DNA from: an uncultured Deferribacteres bacterium
Lineage (GTDB): Bacteria; Zhuqueibacterota; JdFR-76; DREG01
NCBI GenBank assembly: GCA_913009825.1
Contig: CAJVYQ010000012.1
Location: forward strand, 39,315-103,314
DNA length: 64,000 bases
Direction: 5' to 3'
Shown: one piece after another, positions 53,054 to 63,990 of the stretch
How the letters are laid out: every line of letters begins with the position of its first letter
Position numbering within the stretch: position 1 is the first letter of the stretch
Program-made: the position numbers and the translations under genes
Notes under the pieces: model-generated
What the model saw: only the letters and a program-made list of their open reading frames with translations
Told to the model about the DNA's origin: nothing
The model's database searches: none

Positions 53054-54529
53054 CTATTTTAATGGAATTGCCAGCGTAATTTGATGCGTGAACACCGCTG
53101 CATCATTCAACGACAACTTCCCTTCCGGCGCAAGAAGAATATCCGATGCCTTGTCGACAAATGCTCCTGTTCTCAATGTACTGTTGGCTATTCCCCGGTT
53201 GGTTATTCCCGGTCTGCCTGTGCCGAACAGAATTCGACCGTTGTAATGGAGACGGAACGAATGCAAATTCACCATAATTCCCCAACTCACCGTCCATTCC
53301 GCCCAATGCTCTTTTTGCCGCCGGCGAATGATCCGTACATAATCGGTCTGATCGAACAAATAGCTGATGCGGCGAAATTGCAAACCCAATTGAAAGCCGA
53401 AAAGAGAGGCCTCCTTGCTGATCCCCCAACGCAAAATATAATTGGAAAAAGCAAACCGGTTATCAACAGTTCTGCTTCCTTTGGGAATCAGACCTCCTCC
53501 CGCTGTAGAAATTTCATTGGCCGCCACCGCCCAGGTACTGCTCCAGATCGGTTCGTAAATAAACTCAAATCCCACTATTGTATCCTGATCGATCTCTGCA
53601 AATCCCAGACCGATATTGTACGCCTGGGAATTACCGGGATCACGCGGAATATTCATCAGTTCGTAATTGGGAATCTTGGGATGGGATTTCCAGTTTCCGG
53701 TTAGGATGCCGCCAAAATGCCAATTACTACCGGGTATCTGTTTCCGGTAGCGAAGATGAACGCCCCAGGTTCGGGATTTATCTGAATTTTTCTCCCGCCT
53801 GAAACCGGTGGATGAAACCCTCCAACTGTCATCAATGATGCTCCTGTCTATGTATTTCAGATCATGGGTCATGTTGTAACGATTATGAAGAATGACCGCC
53901 TCCACGCTTTGCCCGTCTTTCATTTTGTGCACAAGCCCTAACCGAAAATCATACATGGAACCGTTTTGTTTGATCTCCCGGCTATTTGGATACAACAGCT
54001 CGATTCCTTCCATGGCCTGTAGATTGGCAGCAAAAAAGCTGAAACCGATGGACGTATTCAAATTCGCAAGTCGCTTTCCCAACGCGCCAAATAAATAAAC
54101 ATTCTCAGAGAAACTATCGCTCAAATTTTGTCGGATGGGAACGGTTCTGAAATTTTGTTCCGTAAAATTCGATTCTAATTGCTGAATAGAGAAAGAAGCG
54201 GCGCCAAACCAGTTCCCGTTGCGGTAGAAACCGCTTACCGGCAAAGTCTCGGCGGCGCCGTAATCGTTGGTTATTCGATACAACGAAGGAGAACTGAACA
54301 GATACGACCGGTTCAGATGCAGCCCTTTGGCCGGATTGACAAAGGGATCCAGCCAGGGATCATCAACCGGAATAGAAAGATTTCCCATACCCGCGTATTT
54401 TGCGGGAAATATCATAAACTGATCCCCCGTTGCCAACGGCACGGTTTTAATGGCAATAAGCTGCCCGTTCACTGAAATGGTGAAACGGAGAGCAAATAAA
54501 ATAAGCAGGAAAAGTTTTATTTTCATCAT
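53054..54529 (-). CDS. Outer-membrane beta-barrel protein
   Basis: 491 residues. A signal peptide (MMKIKLFLLILFALRFTISV, cut after NGQ) is followed by an IFPAKYAGMGNLSIPVDDPW segment of the PorV/FadL-like kind (GMGN-type). Many alternating aromatic strands follow (WGVHLRYRKQIPG, WHFGGILTGNW), and the protein ends on an amphipathic strand, ITLAIPLK. It is probably a barrel of 14 or so strands. It lies between the two serpin genes on the same strand with short gaps, so the three may be co-expressed. Cargo unknown. Confidence 0.75.
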   Translation of the reverse strand: MMKIKLFLLILFALRFTISVNGQLIAIKTVPLATGDQFMIFPAKYAGMGNLSIPVDDPWLDPFVNPAKGLHLNRSYLFSSPSLYRITNDYGAAETLPVSGFYRNGNWFGAASFSIQQLESNFTEQNFRTVPIRQNLSDSFSENVYLFGALGKRLANLNTSIGFSFFAANLQAMEGIELLYPNSREIKQNGSMYDFRLGLVHKMKDGQSVEAVILHNRYNMTHDLKYIDRSIIDDSWRVSSTGFRREKNSDKSRTWGVHLRYRKQIPGSNWHFGGILTGNWKSHPKIPNYELMNIPRDPGNSQAYNIGLGFAEIDQDTIVGFEFIYEPIWSSTWAVAANEISTAGGGLIPKGSRTVDNRFAFSNYILRWGISKEASLFGFQLGLQFRRISYLFDQTDYVRIIRRRQKEHWAEWTVSWGIMVNLHSFRLHYNGRILFGTGRPGITNRGIANSTLRTGAFVDKASDILLAPEGKLSLNDAAVFTHQITLAIPLK

Positions 54530-54549
54530 CGACTCCTCAAAGAAGAACC

Positions 54550-55791
54550 CTAACTTTCCGGTTGCACAATTTTGCCGATAAATAAAATTGTGTTCGAATT
54601 ATTTTCCCAGATTACAAACAGGAACGGCCGGTCGACCCGCATGTAAAAACCGGAAGGGCCACCAACGGATGTAACTCCCATTTCCACAACCGTAACTGCC
54701 GCGGCTTCGGTCCCCTCTTCATCCACGGCAACATAAGTTTTATGAAGTACATTGGAGATGTAAAGATCGCCATTTTTTTCGATGTTTGTAAAATCCGCCT
54801 GGTTAGGACTAAATGCAACCTCCATGCCCATGGCGGACAATATTTTGTTCAATGAAATTTTATATTTCATTTCAAATTTTGGTAAAAGAACAGAACCGTT
54901 ACGAAATTCAAACCGGGCCGTCCAGTTATCCCAGGTCTGTGAATCGATCTCAGAGATAAGCTCATCCGAATTCACACCCGGATTTGGCAGGAATACACTC
55001 ATACGAAATTTATCTCCGCCGTAAGGCAAATCGACCGCCTGAAACTGAGCGGTGGAAAAGTAGGGAAATTTGCCTCCCTGCTGCATCATTTTACAGTCTG
55101 TCTGCGAACCGTCCGGCAGATTAAACCGGTCATCCCGGGTTTTGGATTTATCGAATTCATATAGCCAGACGCCTTTGAAATAGATGGCATTAATCAGGTA
55201 CATCATAGTCAGCGGATTAATTTTATCGATTACCTTGTCAATTTTTCCGTACGTTTTTTCATCTACCCAGGCATTGATGGTATTGGGGGCGTCCGGTGAA
55301 TTAAAATCCAATCCCCTCACTTCCGCATTAAAATAGTTTCGATTCAGATCGATAAAATTTTGTTCGATTTTGAATCCCAGCCGGTACCATATCGAATTGG
55401 CAATTTGGAACTGAACCCGGTCATCCAGACCGCTGAGCAATGTGATTAAACTAAGGTAAGATTCGTTGATTTCCGTTTTGGAAAGTCCGGTAAATTGCAG
55501 TACATTTTTTATAGCAGTCTCCGTAGAACCGGCGGCGCCATTGAATGTCATCCCCAACGCCATGGAAACACTCAACGGGGAAATGAAAACATTTTCATTG
55601 TTTGATTGGGCGACAATCTGTTTGAACAATTCCCATCCGAATGCGTTATCCGAGGTCACCAGCTTTTTTTCCAACACAGTTAATTGCCGCGGTTCTTTAA
55701 AGCCGGCATCCGTAGAAAAATCGCGGATGCATTGCAATGAAATTAAATTCAACAGTATGAAAATCAGCAAAGCTCTTTTCTTTGTCTTCAT
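54550..55791 (-). CDS. Lipoprotein serpin 2
   Basis: 413 residues, the same length as serpin 1 and clearly its paralogue. The lipobox-like SLQC gives Cys 21. FISPLSVSMALGMTFNGAAG, FQIANSIWYRLGFKIEQNF, LINAIYFKGVWLYEFDKSKT and DRPFLFVIW are the serpin signatures. The hinge EEGTEAAAVT is inhibitory-type, but the exposed loop reads VVEMGVTSVGGPSG, placing P1 at or near Thr (GVT|S), quite unlike the Arg of serpin 1. Likely a different protease target. Surface-attached. Confidence 0.9.
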   Translation of the reverse strand: MKTKKRALLIFILLNLISLQCIRDFSTDAGFKEPRQLTVLEKKLVTSDNAFGWELFKQIVAQSNNENVFISPLSVSMALGMTFNGAAGSTETAIKNVLQFTGLSKTEINESYLSLITLLSGLDDRVQFQIANSIWYRLGFKIEQNFIDLNRNYFNAEVRGLDFNSPDAPNTINAWVDEKTYGKIDKVIDKINPLTMMYLINAIYFKGVWLYEFDKSKTRDDRFNLPDGSQTDCKMMQQGGKFPYFSTAQFQAVDLPYGGDKFRMSVFLPNPGVNSDELISEIDSQTWDNWTARFEFRNGSVLLPKFEMKYKISLNKILSAMGMEVAFSPNQADFTNIEKNGDLYISNVLHKTYVAVDEEGTEAAAVTVVEMGVTSVGGPSGFYMRVDRPFLFVIWENNSNTILFIGKIVQPES

Positions 55792-55998
55792 TGTACTCTC
55801 CCGATATGATTGAAGTATATTTTTGATATCAAACCAACATTTACTTATTATAATTTAATGAAGTAACCCTCATCTTTACGCGTTTGTTTCATTATCATCT
55901 GCTCAGAGCAATTTGTGTGCCGCAAAAATATGGGGAACACGATGGAGAAGTACCGCTTGAATGATTCAAATTATTGAAATGATGTTCAATTTTTTGAT
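55792..55998. other. Spacer between serpin 2 and the barrel gene
   Basis: AT-rich, no gene. No promoter could be supported on the minus strand. Confidence 0.3.
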
Positions 55999-57027
55999 TT
56001 ATTTCATTTCCAGGATTAATTCAAAAATCCTTTTGGCATAATACCGGTTTCGTACGGTTGATTCCTGTTTCAGCAGTCTGGCGCGCAGGATGAGGGATGA
56101 TTTCTGCGAAAGAGAATACACCAAATCAAAATTGCCGTTACTGCCTGCGCCCACTTCCGGATCGATACCGATAACCGGATAACTTCCATCACCCCGGCCA
56201 TATTTTTTCACTTGCCATCTCACATTGCTGCGAAAAATTAACGGACGGCAGATTTTGACCGCGGCGGTCACATCAGCGTAACCGAGCGAATAATCCAGTC
56301 CGCTGAAATTGGAATGTTCATTTTCAAAATGGAAGTTGCCCCGTAAAAACAGTTCCTTTTGCCAAGTAAACCCCAGGTTAAAACCATAAAACTTGTTTTT
56401 TTGTGCATAATGGATAAAAGCGTACGGGAACAACTTTCTGTTCGGCAATACTTCGCGGCTCAATTCCAAAGAATAATCCATGACAAACTGTGGCTGAAGG
56501 ACTTGTGAAAGCGTCACCATACCTAAAATCTGCCGGGTGTCGAATTCCCGGTCCTGAAAGAATTGATACTGTTGAAAATAGCCGGACAGTTTGAACCGAT
56601 AATTCCGGCTCAGTTCATATATCAGCGAGGAAGCCGCGGCAACATGAAAAAAGCCGAATTGAATTGTAACAAATTTTTTAATTTGCGAACCGATAGAACC
56701 CTGCCAGAACAGATTTTTTCTGATTTCAGTTGAGTTGGCCAGGCCCAGATTCAGATAGAGTTTATTCTCGATGGCGTGTTCAGCATAAAAAGCACCCCAG
56801 GAAGTGACATGAATATTCAGCAGTGATTTTCTGGAACGCTGTCTCCATTTCTGGCTGAGGAATAAGCGCAAATATTGATCCCTGAAGCCGGCGCCGGCAG
56901 TCTCGAACAAATTGTTATCCCAGCCAACGGCAAGCTGGAAGCGTTTTTTATACTGACGGTTTTGGGCGAAAAGGGTCTGAGAAACGCAACAATATATGAT
57001 AATGAGCCGGATTATTTTTAAATGCAT
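55999..57027 (-). CDS. Outer-membrane barrel-like protein of unknown function
   Basis: 342 residues. The N-terminal signal peptide (MHLKIIRLIIIYCCVSQTLF, cut after AQ) is followed by strands rich in Tyr, Phe and Trp alternating with polar residues (QYLRLFLSQKWRQRSRKSLL, FYGFNLGFTWQKELFLRGNF). It ends ILEMK on a strand, as outer-membrane barrels do. No relatives are recognised. It lies alone in its transcription unit. Confidence 0.65.
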   Translation of the reverse strand: MHLKIIRLIIIYCCVSQTLFAQNRQYKKRFQLAVGWDNNLFETAGAGFRDQYLRLFLSQKWRQRSRKSLLNIHVTSWGAFYAEHAIENKLYLNLGLANSTEIRKNLFWQGSIGSQIKKFVTIQFGFFHVAAASSLIYELSRNYRFKLSGYFQQYQFFQDREFDTRQILGMVTLSQVLQPQFVMDYSLELSREVLPNRKLFPYAFIHYAQKNKFYGFNLGFTWQKELFLRGNFHFENEHSNFSGLDYSLGYADVTAAVKICRPLIFRSNVRWQVKKYGRGDGSYPVIGIDPEVGAGSNGNFDLVYSLSQKSSLILRARLLKQESTVRNRYYAKRIFELILEMK

Positions 57028-57042
57028 TATTTAACTTTTTTT

Positions 57043-57092
57043 GTAACTATTCAGTCCACGCCTGTCTGCCCCAGGCAGGAAACACACGAAAA
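57043..57092. repeat. Half copy of the GTAACTATTCAG element
   Basis: GTAACTATTCAGTCCACGCC followed by TGTCTG and CAGGCAGGAAACACACGAAA matches the left 50 bp of the element at 27879. No right end follows; a different repeat starts at 57131. Confidence 0.55.
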
Positions 57093-57130
57093 TAGGATAT
57101 GTCCGAAAACCATGAAAAGTACTAAAAAAC

Positions 57131-57236
57131 GTCATTCCCACGAAACAAGCTGCTCGTCCGCAGGCGGTATCCAGTAAAATCAAAAACTTATAAATTCCCG
57201 CTTTCGCCTGCCTGCCTCAGACACGGCGGGAATGAC
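57131..57236. repeat. GTCATTCC...GGAATGAC intergenic repeat, copy 2
   Basis: The ends GTCATTCCC (57131-57139) and GGGAATGAC (57228-57236) are inverse, and the interior is similar to copy 1 at 44606-44712 with the same orientation. Confidence 0.6.
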
Positions 57237-57277
57237 AGAAAAGTGTGGTTTTCGTTCTACCGCTAATTACCTTTTTT

Positions 57278-58263
57278 TCATCTATGTAAGCGAATAATCT
57301 CAGCCAAACTGTCCGCCCGGACTCGGATCCTTTTTCCCATTTGTTCCAGCTTGCTGATTTGCCCGGATAATTGTTCCGGCTTCAGACTTAAAATATTTTC
57401 CAATTCAACGGGAATCAGGATATTTCCCTGATCCATACCGGCGTTTTTTACAAGATCGGATTCAGCCGTAAGACCCAATGCACGGGTTTCTCCCGTTGTT
57501 AATGCATTTGCTTTGCCGATGGTTTCATCCCTGGTTTGCTGTACCTGAATATCTTCCAGAAGATCGCCGGCAACCTGCGTGAGTCCTGCCCATTCTTTCG
57601 CGGTTTTTATTTTCTCCTTCATAATCAGGCTAATGGAGTGTAAATAATCTTCCTGATCTTTCAGCATATCGATTTTTTCTTCGACTGTCTGTGAATCATC
57701 CTGCGCATCGATTAAGACGGGCATCAGCGCTCCCGAGTAATCGGGAATTGCCCGGTTTTGCGGCAGATATTTAGCCCGAAGCTCAAAAAGGCGGGACAAT
57801 TTTTTCACTCCATTTTTGTAGTCGGGGGATTTATTATTGAACCTTTTGGTTGTCCGGAAAGTGGCCAGCAATTCCGCATCAAGGAATTTCCGGAATGCGT
57901 TTGTTTTTACATTCAATTCATTTTGCAATTTTTCCCGCTCTGCTTGCAACCGGTTCAATTGATCGGCGATCTCCTTTGATTCCTGCAACAGCGATTGTAG
58001 TTTCCTTTTTCTGAAATAGTTCCCGGATTTATCCGATTTTATTCTGGAAATTTCAGCGGATTTCTTTTTCAGTATTTTCAACTTCCGGGCAATCTTTTTG
58101 TCCAGATTCATTTTTTCCTGCTGCAAACCCTCGATCGTTTTCGATTCGGCTTTGATCCTTTGAATCTGGCCGAACGAAGAAGAAGCGGCAAAGAAAAACA
58201 GACCCGAAAGTGAGAAGACCCAAATCAATTTTGCTAATTTACAAACAAGATCATTCATAACCA

Positions 58264-58267
<4 letters not shown>
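57278..58267 (-). CDS. Secreted coiled-coil protein
   Basis: 329 residues. The signal peptide covers about residues 12-34 (the hydrophobic SGLFFFAASSSFGQ). Residues ~36-115 are a strongly charged coiled coil (heptads such as LQQEKMNLDKKIARKLKILK), and the remainder is helical with a second coiled coil at the C-terminus. The ATG overlaps the stop of the NtrC-type regulator (ATGA), so it is encoded in the two-component operon. Role unknown; a structural or sensing partner of the kinase is possible. Confidence 0.7.
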
Positions 58268-59655
<1,388 letters not shown>

Positions 59656-59657
59656 TA

Positions 59658-59832
59658 TCATTCACCCTGTTTTTTTAATTCATCAAGCGGACATTTTTCT
59701 CGTTTTTGATCTTTCTCTACCTGCCAGGCGATTTTAATTTTTTCTGCAAATCTCTGTTTCAGATCCTCAGGGATTTAATTCATCTTCTTGTAAGTTACCC
59801 GTACTACTGGAAAGTCTTAATATTCCCGGCAC
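59658..59832 (-). other. Small frame between kinase and regulator, open only with a +1 shift at CCC-TGA
   Basis: From a GTG at 59832 a frame reads VPGILRLSSSTGNLQEDELN and P, and meets TGA at 59769-59767. One base later, +1, the frame continues EDLKQRFAEKIKIAWQVEKD to EKCPLDELKKQGE and stops at TGA 59660-59658, which overlaps the regulator ATG (59661) as coupled genes do. CCC-TGA is a known slippery site for +1 shifting (proline tRNA slips to CCT). The joined product would be 57 residues, helical and charged. It may equally be a decayed gene with a simple frameshift. No ribosome-binding site is seen for the GTG. Confidence 0.35.
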
Positions 59833-59843
59833 TTTTCGATTGA

Positions 59844-61307
59844 TTATATTGCTAACTCAACCTGCGAATTCGAGATCCCCGGGAATATTAACCGAAACCA
59901 TGCGCCGTTTTCCGCTTCCATGAGTCGTAATACTGCGCCATTTTCTTCCATCAGGTTTTTCACGATGGCTAATCCCAGACCGGTGTGATCTTTCAGGGAA
60001 GAATAAAAGGGCTCAAATATTTGTTCTTTTTGATCTTCCGGAATACCGGGACCACCATCCATTAAATCCAGACAAACTTGCTTTTTCTTATTCTCCTGCA
60101 CATTCAGCCGAATGATGCCGCCGGAGCGGGAAAATTGCAGGGAATTACGCAGCAGGTTTAACAGAATCTGCCGCAAATGGCCGGGATCGAAGTGAATGCG
60201 CATTTCCCGGTTGTCAATCTGCAGTTGTAACCGGACGTCCTTTTTGGCCAAATCTTTTTGCATCAGTTCAACTATCTCATGCACAAATTCATTAAGATTG
60301 ATCTCCTGCTCACTCCGCTTTGCAGGTTTACCAAAGTCATTGAACTCTCTGAGTATCTTCTGAATCTGGTGAGATTCCTTAAGTATTTTATTAGCCTGAT
60401 CCTTTATGGATCGATTCTCAGCTTCCTCTGCAATGATACCGGCAAACATCTCTATCCCACCCAACGGGTTGCGGATTTCATGGGCAATCCCGGCCAGAAC
60501 AATCTCCTGTTGTAATTCTTTGCGTAAAATACTTTGGCGCATCTTTTCCATGCTCCGGGCCAGGGAACCGATCTCATCGTCCATATTGAGGCGGATCTCT
60601 TTCTTCAGATTGCCTTGCTGTATTTCCCGCGTCGATTGGGCCAATTTTTTCACCGGTTCGCTAATGGTTCGGGCAAAAAAATAGGAGATAAAAAAAACAA
60701 AAACGACAATCATCCCGGAAAAAAGAACGTAAATCCTTTTCATATTTTTATAGGATGAGAGAAACCGGTTACCTGCCTCGATACCAATAAAATAACTATC
60801 TTCACCCGAGATAATTTTTGTGTACGCTCTTTTGAAAAAAACCCCCGCTTTATCTTCGTACATATCCGAAATGACCACGCTATCTGACTGCAATTCACTC
60901 AGTTCTCTCTGATCAAGATACAGATCAAAATACTTTTGTTCGGTGAAATAGGTTGAATCTGTATCCAGTAAACTTTGCCAGTTCTCGTTGAAAATGAAGA
61001 TACGGCGTAATCCGGCTTTCTCTTTCAGCTTAATCAGATTGAACCGTTCAGTCCGGTAAGAACGGCTTCTCTTCCCCATGGTTCGAATAAGCTGCAAATG
61101 CGCCGGTTCCACACTTTCCGTGATAAAAAAAGACAAGTTGCGCAAATTCTCGCCAAACTGTTTTTCCAACAGATTACTCACCTGCCAAAAGAGCAAATAC
61201 CCGATCAGGCTCAGCGAAAGAAACGTAACCAGTAGCGTCAGCACGGCCGTTCTCAGATAAAGTCGCGAACGCCAAGCCTGCATCCATTTAAATTGGGGAA
61301 AATTCAT
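59844..61307 (-). CDS. HAMP-domain sensor histidine kinase
   Basis: 487 residues from the ATG at 61307; a GTG 9 bases upstream is possible. Two membrane segments (about residues 14-40 and 185-210) bracket a ~145-residue periplasmic sensor. A HAMP domain (EPVKKLAQSTREIQQGNLKK) follows, then the HisKA phospho-acceptor AGIAHEIRNPLGG (about 270) and the HATPase domain with NLLRNSLQFS, LMDGGPGIPEDQKEQIFEPF and HTGLGLAIVKNL. It phosphorylates the adjacent NtrC-type regulator. Signal unknown. Confidence 0.93.
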   Translation of the reverse strand: MNFPQFKWMQAWRSRLYLRTAVLTLLVTFLSLSLIGYLLFWQVSNLLEKQFGENLRNLSFFITESVEPAHLQLIRTMGKRSRSYRTERFNLIKLKEKAGLRRIFIFNENWQSLLDTDSTYFTEQKYFDLYLDQRELSELQSDSVVISDMYEDKAGVFFKRAYTKIISGEDSYFIGIEAGNRFLSSYKNMKRIYVLFSGMIVVFVFFISYFFARTISEPVKKLAQSTREIQQGNLKKEIRLNMDDEIGSLARSMEKMRQSILRKELQQEIVLAGIAHEIRNPLGGIEMFAGIIAEEAENRSIKDQANKILKESHQIQKILREFNDFGKPAKRSEQEINLNEFVHEIVELMQKDLAKKDVRLQLQIDNREMRIHFDPGHLRQILLNLLRNSLQFSRSGGIIRLNVQENKKKQVCLDLMDGGPGIPEDQKEQIFEPFYSSLKDHTGLGLAIVKNLMEENGAVLRLMEAENGAWFRLIFPGISNSQVELAI

Positions 61308-61338
61308 ACTCTCCACATTTGGAAAAAAACCAGACCAC

Positions 61339-61420
61339 TCACTGCAACAGCGTCAATTTACGGGTGATCACCTGCTCTTCTGTTCTCAACCGGTAAATAT
61401 AGATTCCGCAAAACTTAATT
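61339..61420 (-). pseudogene. Fossil end of a C-terminal sorting domain
   Basis: On the minus strand a short frame after a TAA reads IKFCGIYIYRLRTEEQVITR followed by KLTLLQ and a stop. The pattern (G-I-Y-x-Y-R-L ... x-R-K-x-T-L) is the last strand pair of the NYPNPFN-type sorting domain, as at the ends of the proteins at 29137 and 32431. The rest of the gene is gone. It lies directly upstream of the kinase. Confidence 0.55.
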
Positions 61421-61984
61421 TAAACCACTTTGAACAGGAGTTTAGTGGAATTTTTCAAAAAAAAAGCGATACATATTTTTTAAACCGCAAATATCAGACC
61501 GGATTGCAACAGAGCAGGAATTGCAACATCATTACTTTTTAAAAGCAACATTTTAATTGTCATACAGGGCTATCTAACCCGGATACAATAAGAGACCCTA
61601 TTTTGTGAAGCATGTAAACATTCATAAAATATTCAATTTTTTGAATAATTGCTATTCTATTCCCGTATTTATAAAATTATCAGAATCTTTGCAGGAAAAA
61701 AAGAAAACCGGGAAAAATATAAATCTCCATTTGCGATTATGAAAAAAATGTTTAAATTAATACAGCAAAAAAGATTGGTTTAATCATAGTTGATTTATAT
61801 TGATGTTTCCAACAAAAACATTGTAAGTGTTTGTTGAATTAAAGCCTCCCGCAGGCTTCTCCCGATAACAAATTCAAATATTTAAGCTCAAATCAATCAA
61901 CTTCAAGTAACTTGCGGGAGTATTTTTTAAATAAAAAAACAAAATCACAGTAAATCATTCAATCCTTAAAAAGGCAGGTGAAAA
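61421..61984. other. Intergenic region before the M61 peptidase gene
   Basis: No gene. A small hairpin AAGCCT-CCCGC-AGGCTT lies at about 61838-61856, and the CTCCCGCA within it is inverse to TGCGGGAG at about 61912-61920. I found no clear sigma-70 or sigma-54 promoter in it. Confidence 0.4.
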
Positions 61985-63832
61985 ATGAAGTCAGCAACAG
62001 AATTCAGGAAAAGTGGTTATTTATTCATTCTTTTTTGCATGATCTTTTTCAGCGTTTACTCCAATGCAGAGGCGAAGGTGAAAAATAGTGACATCCAATA
62101 CACCGTGACGATTGCCGATACAAACGGGCATTATCTGAAAGTAGAGATGACCGTTTCCCGTCTGAAAGGAAAACAGGTTACCGTTAAAATGCCGGTGTGG
62201 GTACCCGGCTCCTATCTGGTGCGGGAATTTGAGCGGCATGTGATGGGATTCCAGGCGACCAATGCTGCGGGTGACGCACTGAATTGGAGAAAGCTGAATA
62301 AAAACAGTTGGCAAATTGAAACGAAGGGGGCAAAAACAATCCGAGTAAATTATTTGGTTTATGCTTTTGACACTTCCGTCCGCGCCAGTTTTGTCGATGC
62401 GGACCGCGCATTTATCAATCCAAGCAGTGTTTGCATGTACGTGCAGGAGAAGAAGCAACTGCCCCACTTCATTCGTTTTAAAATTCCGGCAAACTGGCAC
62501 AAAATATCTACCGGACTCACTATGATCGATGCGGACAAACATCTTTACCGGTCGGAAGATTACGATGAACTGGTCGATTGCCCGGTCGAAATCGGCAACC
62601 AGCAGATTGTCCGGTTCGAAATTGACAAAGTCCACTACGAAATAGCCGTATCGGGAACCGGAAACGTTGCTCCGGATACACTGGCGCCCTATTTTAAAAA
62701 AATTGTGCAGACCGTCATCTCCGTCATGCCGGGTGTTCCCTATCAACGTTATGTATTTCATTTACAGATCCTTTCCCGCGGCGGCGGTGGGATCGAGCAT
62801 CGCAACTCCTGTATTTTACAAACCGATCGCTGGAGTTTCCAACCCTACTCCCGTTTTAAACGATTTTTAGGATTGGTTTCCCACGAATTCTTTCATGCTT
62901 GGAACGTAAAATCCATTCGTCCTGAACCTCTTGGTCCCACTTTTGATTATGACGAAGAGAACTATTCCACTCTGCTCTGGATTGCCGAGGGATTTACCAC
63001 CTATTACGGTTCGAAGCTTCTTTTAAAAGCAGGTTACACAAAACCCAAAAGCTACCTGTCTTCCATCAAAAACGGCATCGCCAAACTCATGGCATCACCG
63101 GGAAGAAAATGGCAATCCCTGTCCGAATCCAGTTTCGACGCCTGGATTAAACACTACCGTCCCAATGAAAACAGCGGCAACAGCACTATTTCCTACTATT
63201 CCAAAGGCGCTCTCATCGGTATGATGCTGGATTTGCTGATTCGTCACGAATCGGAAAACAGATACTGCCTGGATGATGTGATGGGTAAACTTTACACGGA
63301 ATATTATGTGAAGAAAAACCGGGCGTATTCTTACGAAGAATTTCGCAAAATTTGTGCAGGATTCGCCGGGAAATCACTGCATTCCTTTTTTGCTAACTAT
63401 GTGGATGGTACGAAGGAAATCGATTTTAACCAATTTTTGCAATACGCCGGATTGAAATTTTCCGTTGAACCGGACAGTGTGGATTCTTATAATTTCGGCC
63501 TCTCCCAGCGAAGCGAAAACGGTAATATGATTGCCACAAAAATTTTAACCGGTTCGCCTGCTTACAAAGCCGGACTGAATGTGAATGACGAAATCATCGC
63601 CTGCGACCGGTTTCGCATCACACCGGTTAACCTGCACAAGGTTTTAACTTTTCTGAACCGCCATGAACCGCATACCCTGCTCATCAGTCGCGGCGGTCTT
63701 CTGCGTAGGCTGAAAATCAATTTCGGCGATATGAAAAAACCGAAATACAAACTGGAACAGATAAAGAAACCGAATTCTTTGCAAGAAAAAATTTATAATT
63801 CATGGGTATCTATTCAGGATAAGATTCGGTAG
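61985..63832 (+). CDS. Secreted M61 (glycyl aminopeptidase-like) metallopeptidase with PDZ domain
   Basis: 615 residues. The signal peptide spans about residues 10-30 (SGYLFILFCMIFFSVYSNAEA). The zinc motif HEFFHAWNVKSIRPEPL (HExxH, about residues 302-318) and the downstream Glu in LLWIAEGFTTYYG (about 338) define M61. GGGGIEHRNS precedes it, as in the family. The C-terminal PDZ domain (NFGLSQRSENGN, GSPAYKAGLNVNDEIIACDR) starts near 500. It should act in the periplasm or outside. AAAGGCAGGTG precedes the ATG. Confidence 0.92.
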   Translation: MKSATEFRKSGYLFILFCMIFFSVYSNAEAKVKNSDIQYTVTIADTNGHYLKVEMTVSRLKGKQVTVKMPVWVPGSYLVREFERHVMGFQATNAAGDALNWRKLNKNSWQIETKGAKTIRVNYLVYAFDTSVRASFVDADRAFINPSSVCMYVQEKKQLPHFIRFKIPANWHKISTGLTMIDADKHLYRSEDYDELVDCPVEIGNQQIVRFEIDKVHYEIAVSGTGNVAPDTLAPYFKKIVQTVISVMPGVPYQRYVFHLQILSRGGGGIEHRNSCILQTDRWSFQPYSRFKRFLGLVSHEFFHAWNVKSIRPEPLGPTFDYDEENYSTLLWIAEGFTTYYGSKLLLKAGYTKPKSYLSSIKNGIAKLMASPGRKWQSLSESSFDAWIKHYRPNENSGNSTISYYSKGALIGMMLDLLIRHESENRYCLDDVMGKLYTEYYVKKNRAYSYEEFRKICAGFAGKSLHSFFANYVDGTKEIDFNQFLQYAGLKFSVEPDSVDSYNFGLSQRSENGNMIATKILTGSPAYKAGLNVNDEIIACDRFRITPVNLHKVLTFLNRHEPHTLLISRGGLLRRLKINFGDMKKPKYKLEQIKKPNSLQEKIYNSWVSIQDKIR

Positions 63833-63854
63833 GAGAATTATTCATAAAAAATTT

Positions 63855-63990
63855 AACGCAGAGACGCGGAGACCGCAGAGTTTCGCAGAGAAAAACTTAA
63901 TTTTCCGACACGATAAAAGATTGTTATCAACCGGAAAATATTGAGAACAATAAATCATCATTCTCTGCGTCCTTTGCGAACTCTGCGTTT
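63855..63990. repeat. ACGCAGAG/CTCTGCGT inverted-repeat region at the window end
   Basis: AACGCAGAGACGCGGAGACC with GCAGAG (63855-63880) is inverse to the CTCTGCGTCC...CTCTGCG stretch at 63963-63990. It is of the same family as 28039-28108, with a longer loop. No gene is seen; the element may run on past the window. Confidence 0.5.

Noticed and set aside
62021..62761. 246-codon minus-strand frame inside the M61 gene
   Set aside because: Antisense shadow; the plus-strand protein has a signal peptide and complete zinc motif.
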